DNA from: Thermus sediminis
GTDB lineage: Bacteria > Deinococcota > Deinococci > Deinococcales > Thermaceae
DNA length: 64,000 nt
Direction of reading: 5' to 3'
Assembly (NCBI RefSeq): GCF_003426945.1
Contig: NZ_QURO01000004.1
Location: 1,661,501 to 1,725,500 of the forward strand
Below the pieces are notes generated by a model that was not told the origin of the DNA, did no database searches, and saw only the letters and a list, made by a program, of their open reading frames with translations. The position numbers and the translations under genes are program-made. Numbering within the stretch: position 1 is the stretch's first letter; each line of letters starts with the position of its first letter. Below are positions 30,750-38,744 of this stretch, piece after piece.

Positions 30750-30760
30750 TTCCCTAGACT
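30732..30760 (+). promoter_or_regulatory. hera promoter (TTGACT, 17-base spacer, TAGACT)
   Basis: TTGACT 30732-30737 and TAGACT 30755-30760 are exactly 17 bases apart, starting inside the moeA 3' end. The predicted leader is about 55 bases, long for this window, with AAAGGA before the GTG start. The leader contains GGGCGCGGGTGGGCCC, which may fold. Confidence 0.72.
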
Positions 30761-30821
30761 GCTAAGGTTTACGGGCGTCACCTCCCTTTTCGGGCGCGGG
30801 TGGGCCCGGAAAGGACAAGAA

Positions 30822-32363
30822 GTGGAGTTCAAAGACTTCCCCCTGAAGGACGAGATCAAGGAAGCCCTCCATAGGCGAGGCATCACCGCCCCCACCCCCA
30901 TCCAGGCGGCGGCCCTGCCCCTGGCCCTGGAGGGGAGGGACCTGATCGGCCAGGCCCGCACGGGCACCGGCAAGACCCTGGCCTTCGCCCTGCCTATCGC
31001 TGAGAGGCTGGCGCCAAGCCGGGAAAGGGGCAGGAAGCCCAGGGCCCTGGTCCTCGCGCCCACCCGGGAGCTCGCCCTCCAGGTGGCCTCGGAGCTCGCC
31101 GCCCTCGCCCCCCATCTCAAGGTGGTCCCCGTCTATGGGGGCACGGGGTACAGCAAGCAAAAGGAGGAGCTTTCGCGGGGGGCCGACGCCGTGGTGGCCA
31201 CCCCGGGCCGGGCCCTGGACTTTTTGCGCCAAGGGGTCTTGGCACTCTCAGAGGTGCAGATCGCCGTCTTGGACGAGGCGGACGAGATGCTTTCCATGGG
31301 CTTTGAGGAGGAGGTGGAGGCCCTCCTCTCGGCCACGCCCCCCTCCCGCCAGACCCTCCTCTTCTCCGCCACCCTGCCCTCCTGGGCCAGGAGGCTGGCC
31401 GAGCGGTACATGCGAAGCCCGGTGGTCATCAACGTGGTGCGGGAGGAGGGGGTCACCTACCGGGAGGAGGCCATCCTGGCCCCTGCGGAAAGGCTTTCCC
31501 TCCTCTCCGACCTCCTCTACGTGAAGGCCCCCAAGCGGGCCATCGTCTTCGCCAAGACCAAGGCGGAGACCGAGGAGGTGGCCACGGGGCTCATCCGCCT
31601 GGGGCACCTGGCCCGGGCCATCCACGGGGACCTCTCCCAGGCGGACCGGGAGCGGGTCATGGGGGCCTTCCGCGAGGGGGAGGTCAAGGTCCTGGTGGCC
31701 ACGGACGTGGCCGCCCGGGGCCTGGACATCCCCGAGGTGGACCTGGTGGTGCACCACCGCCTCCCCCATAGCCCCGAGGCCTACCAGCACCGCTCCGGGC
31801 GCACGGGGCGGGCGGGTAGGGGAGGGGAGGTGGTCATCCTCTACGGCCCTCGGGAGAGGCGGGAGCTAGGCGAGCTGGAGCGGGCCGTGGGGCGCTCCTT
31901 CAAGCGGGTCAACCCCCCCACGCCGGAGGAGGTCTTGGAGGCCAAGTGGCAGCACCTCCTGGCCCGTCTGGCCCGGGTGCCGGAGAAGGACTACAAGCTT
32001 TACCTGGACTTCGCCGGCCGCCTCTTCGCCGAGGGGCGGGTGGAGGTGGTGGCCGCCCTCATGGCCCTCCTCCTGGGCGGGGCCCCCAAGGAGAAGAGCC
32101 TCCTCACCGGGGAGGAGGGGTGGATCACCCACCGGGCCACGGGGCCGAGGCTCACCCTGCCCCGCCTGGTGGCCCTTTTGAAGGAGCGGGGCCTCGAGGT
32201 GGGCAAGATTGCCGAGGCCGAGGGGGGCTTCTACGTGGACCTCCGCCCCCAGGACCTGGCCAAGGCGGCCGAGGTCCAGGGGATCAGGCTGGAGCGGGCT
32301 AAGCGGGTGGAAGGGCTTTTGGAGACCGCCTCCCGCCCCCGCCGCCCGGCCCGGTCCCACTGA
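30822..32363 (+). CDS. hera: DEAD-box RNA helicase Hera (heat-resistant RNA-dependent ATPase)
   Basis: A 513-residue helicase: Q motif and GITAPTPIQAAALPLAL, Walker A ARTGTGKT, LAPTRELALQV, DEAD as VLDEADEMLSMGF, SAT as LLFSATLP, and motif VI YQHRSGRTGRAGRGG. The C-terminal extension (about 365-513) corresponds to the dimerisation domain and RNA-binding domain of Thermus Hera. It remodels structured RNA such as rRNA hairpins. GTG start, ribosome binding site AAAGGA. Confidence 0.97.
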   Translation: MEFKDFPLKDEIKEALHRRGITAPTPIQAAALPLALEGRDLIGQARTGTGKTLAFALPIAERLAPSRERGRKPRALVLAPTRELALQVASELAALAPHLKVVPVYGGTGYSKQKEELSRGADAVVATPGRALDFLRQGVLALSEVQIAVLDEADEMLSMGFEEEVEALLSATPPSRQTLLFSATLPSWARRLAERYMRSPVVINVVREEGVTYREEAILAPAERLSLLSDLLYVKAPKRAIVFAKTKAETEEVATGLIRLGHLARAIHGDLSQADRERVMGAFREGEVKVLVATDVAARGLDIPEVDLVVHHRLPHSPEAYQHRSGRTGRAGRGGEVVILYGPRERRELGELERAVGRSFKRVNPPTPEEVLEAKWQHLLARLARVPEKDYKLYLDFAGRLFAEGRVEVVAALMALLLGGAPKEKSLLTGEEGWITHRATGPRLTLPRLVALLKERGLEVGKIAEAEGGFYVDLRPQDLAKAAEVQGIRLERAKRVEGLLETASRPRRPARSH

Positions 32364-32431
32364 GGCCCTTTGGGGGGTTGCCACGGGTTTAGGGATCTAA
32401 GTCCGGGGGTTTTGGAGTACCACCTTGCAGT

Positions 32432-32950
32432 ATGGGCGAGGATGAAGGGGACATCCACCTCCTCCGCCGGGTGGCCTGGAGGGACGAGGAGGCCCTTCTG
32501 TGCCTTTACCGCCGTTATGCTCCTCGCGTCCACGGTCTGGCCCGGCGAATCCTCCGGGATGGGCATGAGGCCAAGGACGTGGTACAGGAAACCTTCCTGC
32601 GCATCTGGAACAAGGCAGAGCGCTTTGACCCCGCCCTGGGACGGCCCGCCACCTGGATTCTCACCATTGCCCATAGGCTTGCCCTAAAACGCCTAAGGGC
32701 TTCGGAGCGTTTCGTCCTGTGGGAAGAGGACGGGGCGTGGGAGCCCCTGGGTGGGGAGGACCATCTGGAGCGGCTTTGGGTGACCAAGGCCCTGGAAGCG
32801 TTGGAGCCGGAGGAGCGGAGGCTTTTGGAGCTCGCCTACTTCCAGGGCTACGCCCATAGCGAGCTGGCCCTGCTCTTGGGCTGGCCCTTGGGTACGGTGA
32901 AAAGCCGCCTGCGCCGCGCCTTGGCCAAGCTGGAGGGGAAGCTCAAATGA
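32432..32950 (+). CDS. ECF-type RNA polymerase sigma factor
   Basis: A 172-residue protein with sigma region 2 (CLYRRYAPRVHGLARRIL, KDVVQETFLRIWNKAERFDP, ATWILTIAHRLALKRLRA) and region 4 (LELAYFQGYAHSELALLLG then GTVKSRLRRALAKL). It resembles the SigK-like ECF group paired with RskA-type anti-sigma factors. The following anti-sigma gene overlaps its stop (ATGA). The signal it answers is unknown; operon content (cupins, cupredoxin) hints at envelope redox or metal stress. Upstream TTTAGGGATCTAAGT is AT-rich but no clear promoter was assigned. Confidence 0.93.
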   Translation: MGEDEGDIHLLRRVAWRDEEALLCLYRRYAPRVHGLARRILRDGHEAKDVVQETFLRIWNKAERFDPALGRPATWILTIAHRLALKRLRASERFVLWEEDGAWEPLGGEDHLERLWVTKALEALEPEERRLLELAYFQGYAHSELALLLGWPLGTVKSRLRRALAKLEGKLK

Positions 32951-33588
32951 TCCACCCCAACCCAGACGACCTGGTGCGCCTGGCCCTGGACCTCCTGCCC
33001 GAGGGGGAGCGGAGGGGGCTTATGGCTCACCTGCGGTCCTGTCCCTCGTGCCGCGCCGCCTACCAGGCCCACCTCGAGGCCTTGAGCGCTCTGGTCCCCG
33101 AGGTGCCCGTGCCCTCTTCCTGGGAAGGGGACCTCCGGGAGCGCCTCCGCACCCGGCCCCTGTGGGAACGTAGACGGGTCTTAGTGCTGGGCCTTTCCCT
33201 GGGTCTCGTGGGCGTCCTTGCCGTCAGCATCCTGGGGGCGTTGCGGTGGTGGGGAGGGGTCTCTGCCCGGAGGCGGTTTTTTGACCTGGCCGCTGAGCCA
33301 GGCGCCCGGCTCATGCCCCTTTTGGACCCGGGAGGGCGGCAGACGGGCTGGGCCTTGCGCACCGCCCAAGGCGAGGTCCTGCTCCTCCTAAAGTCCCCGC
33401 CGCCCCCGGGCCGGGTCTACCAGGCCTGGCTCATCCTGGATGGGCAGCGCCAAAGCCTTGGCCTCTCCCCCACGCCCCTCTTGGAGGTGGGCCCCCTGCC
33501 CGAGGGGAGCCTGGTGGGGGTTTCGGTGGAGCCCCCCGGGGGAAGTCCCGCCCCAACCACGCCCTCCGTAGGCCGGGCGCGGATTTGA
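32947..33588 (+). CDS. Anti-sigma factor, RskA-like with zinc-binding anti-sigma domain
   Basis: A 213-residue protein. The cytoplasmic N-terminal domain has the ZAS motif HLRSCPSC (HxxxCxxC). One transmembrane helix (VLVLGLSLGLVGVLAVSIL, about residues 78-96) follows, then an RskA-type extracytoplasmic domain with VYQAWLILDGQ and GVSVEPPGGSPAPTTPSV. It should hold the ECF sigma factor at the membrane until proteolysis or redox change releases it. Confidence 0.9.
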   Translation: MIHPNPDDLVRLALDLLPEGERRGLMAHLRSCPSCRAAYQAHLEALSALVPEVPVPSSWEGDLRERLRTRPLWERRRVLVLGLSLGLVGVLAVSILGALRWWGGVSARRRFFDLAAEPGARLMPLLDPGGRQTGWALRTAQGEVLLLLKSPPPPGRVYQAWLILDGQRQSLGLSPTPLLEVGPLPEGSLVGVSVEPPGGSPAPTTPSVGRARI

Positions 33589-33598
33589 GGAGGCCAGG

Positions 33599-33643
33599 AT
33601 GACCCTTAAGATCCAACGGGCGCCCTCGAGGGGTATGGCCTAG
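33599..33643 (+). CDS. Possible 14-residue leader ORF or gene remnant
   Basis: ATG 33599 opens a 14-codon frame (MTLKIQRAPSRGMA) ending at TAG 33643. A well-placed GGAGG lies 5 bases before it. It sits between the anti-sigma gene and the Tat-exported bicupin. It could be a short translated leader coupling the two, or the start of a deleted gene. No similarity recognised. Confidence 0.3.
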   Translation: MTLKIQRAPSRGMA

Positions 33644-33656
33644 TGGAGGTGAGATC

Positions 33657-34430
33657 GTGGAGCGTAGGGCGTTTTTGCAGGCGGTAGGGACCGTAGCGCT
33701 TTCGGCCTTGGCGGGCCGGGCCTGGGCCCTGGTTCAGGCCACGGGGGAAGGGATCTTCCGCCGCTACCCTGGGGACTTTGCCGGGGTGGCCGTGCCCCCC
33801 GGCCGGCCCTTCGTCGCCCAGGGGGTGGGGGAGACCCCCTTGGGCACCTCCGTCCTCATCCGCACCGTCAAGGAGCAGCCCCTCCACTACCACCGGGAGC
33901 GGCTGGAGGTGGCCTTGGTCCTACGGGGGGAAGGGCGGTTCTTGGCTGCAGGTAAAGAGGTTCCCCTTGCTCCCGGACAAGTGGTCCTCATTCCCCCCAT
34001 GACCGCACACGCCTTCCTCGGGGAGCTGGACCTCCTCTCCCGCTTTAGCCCCAGGCTCATGGGGGACGTGGTCTTCGTGGACCAGGGCCCCGGGCCCCAG
34101 GAGGGGGTTCCCATCCTCCTCACCCCCAAGCCCCCCGCCGTGCCCCAGGACCGCCCCTTCGCCGCCCAAGGCTTGGCCAACCACCCCCTGGGCACGGTGG
34201 TGGCGGTGGCCACCCGCACCGGGCAGCCCTGGCACTACCACCGCGCCCGGGACGAGGCCATCTACGTGCTGGAGGGTGAGGGAACGGCCCAGGTGGAGCT
34301 CAAGCGGGAGAGGGTGGGCCCGGGGAGCCTCATCCTGGTCCCCGCCGGGGCCATCCACCAGTTCCAGGGGACCTTGAGCTTCCTCTCCGTCTTCGGACCG
34401 GCCCTGATGGGGGATGTGGTCTTCCTATGA
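33657..34430 (+). CDS. Tat-exported bicupin protein, function unknown
   Basis: A 257-residue protein. The N-terminus MERRAFLQAVGTVALSALAG has a twin-arginine motif (RRAFLQ) and a likely cleavage after AWA. Two cupin domains follow in tandem: the first with PLHYHRERLEVALVLRGEG and PPMTAHAFLGE, the second with PWHYHRARDEAIYVLEGEG and VPAGAIHQFQG, each giving a His-rich metal site. Tat export fits a protein folded with its metal before export. GTG start with GGAGG 7 bases upstream. Likely part of the ECF regulon. Confidence 0.85.
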   Translation: MERRAFLQAVGTVALSALAGRAWALVQATGEGIFRRYPGDFAGVAVPPGRPFVAQGVGETPLGTSVLIRTVKEQPLHYHRERLEVALVLRGEGRFLAAGKEVPLAPGQVVLIPPMTAHAFLGELDLLSRFSPRLMGDVVFVDQGPGPQEGVPILLTPKPPAVPQDRPFAAQGLANHPLGTVVAVATRTGQPWHYHRARDEAIYVLEGEGTAQVELKRERVGPGSLILVPAGAIHQFQGTLSFLSVFGPALMGDVVFL

Positions 34431-34752
34431 GGGGCGGTGCGCTCTTCCTGCCTAGCGCCTGCGCCTCCGTGGCCCCACCGCCCCCAAGGCGCCTGGAGGG
34501 GCCGAGGTGCGGGTGAGCCTGGTGGACGTTGAGTTCTGGCCCAAGGCCCTGAGGGTCGCCCCGGGGGCCACCCTGGGCTTCGTGAACCAAGGCCAGGCTC
34601 CCCACACCGTGGCCGACGACCAGGGCCGCTATGACAGCAGCGTACCGGCCTCGAGGGCCGAGTTCCGCCGCACCTTCACCGAGCCCGGGATCTACGCCAT
34701 CTACGGCCGGATCCACCCCTATATGGTCTTTAGCCTCGAGGTGGAAGAGTAG
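34427..34752 (+). pseudogene. Cupredoxin-like lipoprotein, frameshifted between signal peptide and domain
   Basis: ATG 34427 overlaps the bicupin stop (ATGA) and starts MRGGALFLPSACASVAP, a lipoprotein-like signal, but this frame ends after 29 codons. The plastocyanin-like domain is in another frame: GPTAPKAPGGAEVRVSLV, LRVAPGATLGFVNQGQAPHT and IYAIYGRIHPYM, ending at 34752. One missing base in the C-rich stretch near 34470-34495 would join them. The expected copper-ligand cysteine (YxCxxHP) is glycine here. An internal ATG/GTG could still give an 81-residue cytoplasmic domain. It is either decayed or contains a sequencing error. Confidence 0.7.
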
Positions 34753-34774
34753 GTGGAGCCCCAGACAAAAAGGA

Positions 34775-34800
34775 TTCCGCCCAGGCTTCCCTGGGCGGAA
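34775..34800. terminator. Bidirectional intrinsic terminator
   Basis: An 11-base-pair perfect stem (TTCCGCCCAGG / CCTGGGCGGAA) with loop CTTC. On the plus strand GGTTTCTTTCT follows; on the minus strand TCCTTTTTG follows. It should end both the ECF operon and the tRNA-Arg transcript. Confidence 0.9.
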
Positions 34801-34810
34801 GGTTTCTTTC

Positions 34811-34887
34811 TGGTGCGCCCGGAGGGATTCGAACCCCCGACCTAGGGCTTAGGAAGCCCCCGCTCTATCCTGCTGAGCTACGGGCGC
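34811..34887 (-). tRNA. tRNA-Arg (anticodon CCT)
   Basis: The minus strand folds into a standard cloverleaf: acceptor GCGCCCG/CGGGCGC, D arm GCTC/GAGC, anticodon stem GGGGC/GCCCT (one G-T pair) with loop TTCCTAA giving anticodon CCT, T arm with GGTTCGAATCC, and an encoded 3' ACCA. It reads AGG arginine codons. Confidence 0.97.
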
Positions 34888-34900
34888 CCACGCCTTGAGG

Positions 34901-34929
34901 ATTCTACCACCCCTCGGGGCCTTAGGCAA
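34901..34929 (-). promoter_or_regulatory. tRNA-Arg promoter (TTGCCT, 17-base spacer, TAGAAT)
   Basis: Minus strand TTGCCT (34929-34924) and TAGAAT (34906-34901), spacing 17. The -10 box ends 13 bases before the tRNA 5' end, the same distance as at the other two tRNA genes here. Confidence 0.82.
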
Positions 34930-35040
34930 GGCGTATAGTCTTTCCCGGGGCCAGGCTCCCTCTCGGACAAGGGGGGCTTTGCGCTTGCCCCTGTGGTGGG
35001 CCGCCTTGTGCCCAGCTTCTCTTCATAGCCTGGAGGGAAC

Positions 35041-36999
35041 ATGACCGAGACCAAGGACCTCACCGCCCTTTCGGTGAACGCCATCCGCTTCCTGGCGGTA
35101 GACGCCGTGGAACAGGCCAAGAGCGGCCACCCCGGGATGCCCATGGCCATGGCCCCCCTGGCCTACCTCCTCTTTCGGGAGGTCATGCGCCACAACCCCC
35201 TGGACCCCTCCTGGCCCAACCGGGACCGCTTTGTCCTCTCCGCGGGGCACGGCTCCATGCTCCTCTACGCCGTCCTCCACCTTACGGGCTACGATCTGCC
35301 CTTGGAGGAGATAAAGCGCTTCCGCCAGTGGGGCTCCAAGACCCCAGGCCACCCCGAGTACGGCCACACCCCGGGGGTGGAGGTGACCACAGGGCCCTTG
35401 GGCCAGGGGATCGCCACCGCCGTGGGCCTCGCCCTGGCGGAAAAGAAGCTCGCCGCCGAGTTCAACCGCCCCGGGCACCAGGTGGTGGACCACTACACCT
35501 ACGTCCTGGCCTCGGACGGAGACCTGATGGAGGGGGTCTCGGGGGAGGCCAGCTCCCTGGCGGGGACCTGGGGGCTTTCCAAGCTCATCGTCTTCTGGGA
35601 CGACAACCGCATCTCCATTGACGGCCCCACGGACCTGGCCTTCACCGAGGACGTCCTGGCCCGCTACCGGGCCTACGGCTGGCACACCCTGAGGGTGGGG
35701 GACGCCAACGACCTAAAGGCCCTGCGCCACGCCATCAAGCTGGCCCAACTGGACGAGCGGCCGAGCCTCATCGCCGTGCGGAGCCACATCGGCTACGGCT
35801 CCCCCAAGCAGGGCTCCCACAAGGCCCACGGGGAGCCCCTGGGGCCGGAGGCGGTGGAGGCCACCCGGAGGAACCTGGCCTGGCCCCACCCCCCCTTCGT
35901 GGTCCCCGAGGAGGTCTACCGCCACATGAACCTGCGGGAGCAGGGCTGGGCCTGGCAGGAGGCCTGGGAGAGGGCCATGGAGGCCTACGCCAAGGCCTTC
36001 CCCGACCTCTATGGGGAGCTTTCCCGCCGCCTAGGGGGGGGGCTTCCTTCCTTACCCGAGGAGCCTCCCGCCTTTGACAAGCCCGTGGCCACGAGGGCTG
36101 CTAGCGGCAGGGCCTTGGGCCTCCTCGTTCCCCGGATGCCCGAGCTCCTTGGGGGTAGCGCCGACCTCACCCCCTCCAACAACACCCAGGCCGAGGGGAT
36201 GACCCCCTTCTCCCGGGAGAACCCCCTGGGGCGCTACCTCCACTTCGGGGTGCGGGAGCACGCCATGGGGGCTATCCTGAACGGCCTGAACCTCCACGGG
36301 GGGTACCGGGCCTACGGGGGCACCTTTCTGGTCTTCTCTGACTACATGCGCCCCGCCATCCGCCTGGCGGCCCTCATGGGCACGCCCACGGTCTTCGTCT
36401 TCACCCACGACTCCATCGCCCTAGGGGAGGACGGCCCCACCCACCAGCCCGTGGAGCACCTCACGGGCCTAAGGGCCATGCCGGGCCTCTGGGTCATCCG
36501 CCCCGCCGACGCCTACGAGACCTTCTACGCCTGGCAGGTGGCCCTAAGGCGCAAGGAGGGCCCCACGGCCCTCATCCTCACCCGGCAGGCCGTGCCCCTC
36601 CTCTCCCCGGTGAAGGCCAAGGGGCTTTTGCGGGGTGGCTACGTCCTGGAGGACGCCGAAGACCCCGAGGGGGTGATCGTGGCCGCGGGGAGCGAGGTCC
36701 ACCTGGCCCTGAAGGCCCGGGCCCTCCTCTTGGAGAAGGGAAGGCGGGTCCGGGTGGTGAGCCTGCCCTCCTTGGAACTCTTCGCCGCCCAGCCCGAGGC
36801 CTACCGGAAGGAGGTCCTCCCCCCGGGCCTGCCCACGGTGGCCGTGGAGGCGGGGGCGGGCCTGGGGTGGGAGCGTTACGCCCACAAGGTGGTGGGCCTG
36901 GACCGCTTTGGGGCCAGCGCCCCCTACCCCGAGGTTTACGAGAGGCTGGGTTTCACCCCGGAAAGGGTGGCGGAGGCCTTGCTTTCCCTTCTTGTGTAG
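35041..36999 (+). CDS. tkt: Transketolase
   Basis: A 652-residue thiamine-diphosphate enzyme. [18 protein letters not shown] opens the PP domain, the ThDP motif is [20 protein letters not shown] with DDNRISIDG, the Pyr domain has [12 protein letters not shown] and [12 protein letters not shown] with the catalytic glutamate, and [21 protein letters not shown] is typical. It moves two-carbon units in the pentose phosphate pathway. With rpe 0.5 kb downstream it forms a pentose phosphate group. Ribosome binding site GGAGGG. A TATAGT box at 34933-34938 may be its -10 but lacks a good -35. Confidence 0.98.
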   Translation: MTETKDLTALSVNAIRFLAVDAVEQAKSGHPGMPMAMAPLAYLLFREVMRHNPLDPSWPNRDRFVLSAGHGSMLLYAVLHLTGYDLPLEEIKRFRQWGSKTPGHPEYGHTPGVEVTTGPLGQGIATAVGLALAEKKLAAEFNRPGHQVVDHYTYVLASDGDLMEGVSGEASSLAGTWGLSKLIVFWDDNRISIDGPTDLAFTEDVLARYRAYGWHTLRVGDANDLKALRHAIKLAQLDERPSLIAVRSHIGYGSPKQGSHKAHGEPLGPEAVEATRRNLAWPHPPFVVPEEVYRHMNLREQGWAWQEAWERAMEAYAKAFPDLYGELSRRLGGGLPSLPEEPPAFDKPVATRAASGRALGLLVPRMPELLGGSADLTPSNNTQAEGMTPFSRENPLGRYLHFGVREHAMGAILNGLNLHGGYRAYGGTFLVFSDYMRPAIRLAALMGTPTVFVFTHDSIALGEDGPTHQPVEHLTGLRAMPGLWVIRPADAYETFYAWQVALRRKEGPTALILTRQAVPLLSPVKAKGLLRGGYVLEDAEDPEGVIVAAGSEVHLALKARALLLEKGRRVRVVSLPSLELFAAQPEAYRKEVLPPGLPTVAVEAGAGLGWERYAHKVVGLDRFGASAPYPEVYERLGFTPERVAEALLSLLV

Positions 37000-37053
37000 G
37001 CACACCGCTTCTATGCCGTGGGAAGGGGAGAGGGCCCCTGCTACCCTGTTTCC

Positions 37054-37488
37054 ATGGAGTTTCTCTTCCGCCAATTTCCCCGGCTAGAGGCGCTCATCTA
37101 CGCCTTTTCGGGGGTTCTTGTGGTCCTGGGCGCGGCTTACCTTCTTGGGGCCGCGGTCTTGGAGGGCGTGGATTTGGTCCTTCAGGGCAGAGGGGCCAGC
37201 CTTCCCATCCTCCTCCTGGACCGGGTGCTTCTCACCCTCATGATGGCGGAGATTCTCTACACCGTGATCCGCTTTGCCCGCGAAGGGCAGCTCCAGGTGG
37301 AACCCTTTTTGGTCATCGGCCTCATCGCCGGGGTGCGGCGGATCCTGGTGATCACCGCAGAGGGGTTGCAGAAGTACCCTTTCTCCTTGGATCATCCCGG
37401 GTTCCAGGCCGTCTTGGCGGAGCTCCTCCTCCTTACCCTCATGGTCTTGGCCCTGGCCTGGGCCTACCGCATGGTCCGCGGGGTATAG
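37054..37488 (+). CDS. PsiE-family membrane protein (second copy)
   Basis: About 144 residues, four hydrophobic segments (LEALIYAFSGVLVVLGAAYL, ILLLDRVLLTLMMAEILY, AVLAELLLLTLMVLALAWAY) and the family element EPFLVIGLIAGVRRILVIT. Function unknown. ATG 37054 (MEFLFRQFPRLE) is preferred over the upstream GTG at 37018 because TACCCT lies 6 bases before it. The gene sits between transketolase and rpe, 7 bases before the latter. Confidence 0.82.
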   Translation: MEFLFRQFPRLEALIYAFSGVLVVLGAAYLLGAAVLEGVDLVLQGRGASLPILLLDRVLLTLMMAEILYTVIRFAREGQLQVEPFLVIGLIAGVRRILVITAEGLQKYPFSLDHPGFQAVLAELLLLTLMVLALAWAYRMVRGV

Positions 37489-37495
37489 TGGGGCC

Positions 37496-38161
37496 GTGCG
37501 CTTTGCCCCCTCCATTCTCACGGCGGACCTAAGCAGGCTGAAGGAGGCCATTGAGGAGGCGGAAGCGGCCGGGGTGGACTGGATCCACTTGGACGTGATG
37601 GACGGGATCTTTGTCCCCAACCTCACCTTCGGCCCCATCCTGGTGGAGGCGGTGCGCCGGGTGACGGCCTTGCCCTTGGACGTCCACCTCATGATCGTGA
37701 ACCCGGAGCGCTACCTGGAGGACTTCGCCCAGGCGGGGGCGGACATCATCACCGTCCACTTTGAGGCCACGCCCCACGCCCACCGGGCGGTGCAGCGGGT
37801 GAAGGAGCTGGGGAAGAAGGCGGGGCTGGCCATCAACCCCGCCACCCCTTTGGCTGCCTTTGAAGCCCTTCTGCCTGAGCTGGACCTGGCCCTCCTCATG
37901 AGCGTGAACCCAGGGTTTGGCGGGCAGAGGTACATCCCCCAGTCCACCGAGCGGCTTAGGCGGCTGAAGGCCATGCGGGATGCCCTTAACCCGGGCTGCC
38001 TCCTGGAAGTGGACGGGGGGATAAACCGGAGCACGGTGGGCGAGGTCTACCTGGCGGGTGCGGACGTGGCGGTGGCGGGAAGCGCCCTTTTCAACGACAG
38101 GCCGGTCGGGGAGAATTTGAGGGAGTTAAAGGCGGCGCTGTATGCCTTCGGCGGCGGATAG
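37496..38161 (+). CDS. rpe: Ribulose-phosphate 3-epimerase
   Basis: A 221-residue TIM barrel: FAPSILTADLSRLKEAI, WIHLDVMDGIFVPNLTFG (metal and catalytic aspartate), LDVHLMIVNPERYL, MSVNPGFGGQRYIPQ and LEVDGGINRSTVGEV. It interconverts ribulose-5-P and xylulose-5-P, feeding transketolase. TATAGT (37484-37489) lies 6 bases before the GTG start, a near-perfect leaderless promoter -10. Confidence 0.98.
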   Translation: MRFAPSILTADLSRLKEAIEEAEAAGVDWIHLDVMDGIFVPNLTFGPILVEAVRRVTALPLDVHLMIVNPERYLEDFAQAGADIITVHFEATPHAHRAVQRVKELGKKAGLAINPATPLAAFEALLPELDLALLMSVNPGFGGQRYIPQSTERLRRLKAMRDALNPGCLLEVDGGINRSTVGEVYLAGADVAVAGSALFNDRPVGENLRELKAALYAFGGG

Positions 38162-38231
38162 GTGGGGTCTGGGACAAGGCTCGGCAGGAGGTTGCGCCAT
38201 CGTCCTCTAACCCCGGCCGTAGAATGCTTTA

Positions 38232-38250
38232 CCCCGCCCTCAGGGCGGGG
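38232..38250. terminator. GC hairpin between rpe and tRNA-Pro
   Basis: CCCCGCCCT and AGGGCGGGG form a stem (seven pairs with a five-base loop when folded realistically). It lies downstream of both rpe and the converging tRNA-Pro. U tracts are weak (TAAAGC on the minus strand, CCCTTT on the plus). Confidence 0.6.
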
Positions 38251-38255
38251 CCCTT

Positions 38256-38332
38256 TGGTCGGGGAGGCCGGATTTGAACCGACGACCACACGCACCCCAA
38301 GCGTGTGCGCTACCAGGCTGCGCTACTCCCCG
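38256..38332 (-). tRNA. tRNA-Pro (anticodon GGG)
   Basis: Cloverleaf on the minus strand: acceptor CGGGGAG/CTCCCCG, D arm GCGC/GCGC with AGCCTGGTA, anticodon stem CACGC/GCGTG with loop TTGGGGT (anticodon GGG), T arm GGTTCAAATCC and encoded ACCA. It reads CCC/CCT proline codons. Confidence 0.97.
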
Positions 38333-38345
38333 GCGCGCAGAGGTC

Positions 38346-38374
38346 AGTCTAGCCTCCCGCCCGCCCTTCGTCAA
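38346..38374 (-). promoter_or_regulatory. tRNA-Pro promoter (TTGACG, 17-base spacer, TAGACT)
   Basis: Minus strand TTGACG (38374-38369) and TAGACT (38351-38346), spacing 17, ending 13 bases before the tRNA 5' end. On the opposite strand TAGACT at 38376-38381 lies 7 bases before the cupin ATG, so two divergent promoters share this gap. Confidence 0.85.
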
Positions 38375-38388
38375 GTAGACTTGGGGGC

Positions 38389-38706
38389 ATGGAGATCCGC
38401 GACCTGAAGAAGCTAGCCCGCTTCTCCGAGGAGAAGCTTTTGAAGATCCCCGTCTTTGACTCGGAACGGATGTTCTTTGATCTCTACGCCCTTCTTCCAG
38501 GGCAAGCGCAGAAGGCGCACGCCCACAGGGGCTCGGACAAGGTGTACTGCGTCCTCGAGGGGGAGGTGGTGGTCCAGGTGGGGGAGGAGGAGGCCCTCCT
38601 GGCCCCGGGCATGGCTGTTTTGGCCCCGGCGGGGGAGGTGCACGGGGTCAGGAACGAGTCGGCAAGCCCCGCCCTGCTCCTGGTGGTCATGGCCCCCAAG
38701 CCCTAG
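38389..38706 (+). CDS. Small single-domain cupin protein
   Basis: A 105-residue cupin with metal ligands in QKAHAHRGSDKVYCVLEGEV and LAPAGEVHGVRNES. The substrate is unknown; such proteins can be sugar isomerases, dioxygenases or binding proteins. The leaderless-type box TAGACT lies 7 bases before ATG. The gene ends 38 bases before the histidine kinase and may or may not be linked to it. Confidence 0.85.
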   Translation: MEIRDLKKLARFSEEKLLKIPVFDSERMFFDLYALLPGQAQKAHAHRGSDKVYCVLEGEVVVQVGEEEALLAPGMAVLAPAGEVHGVRNESASPALLLVVMAPKP

Positions 38707-38744
38707 CCACAGATTTTTCGCGCAGAGGCCCTAGGCTGGAGGCG

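Noticed and set aside
38219-38224. TAGAAT on the plus strand after rpe as a promoter
   Set aside because: It is followed by a terminator hairpin and the antisense of tRNA-Pro, with no gene to drive on that strand.
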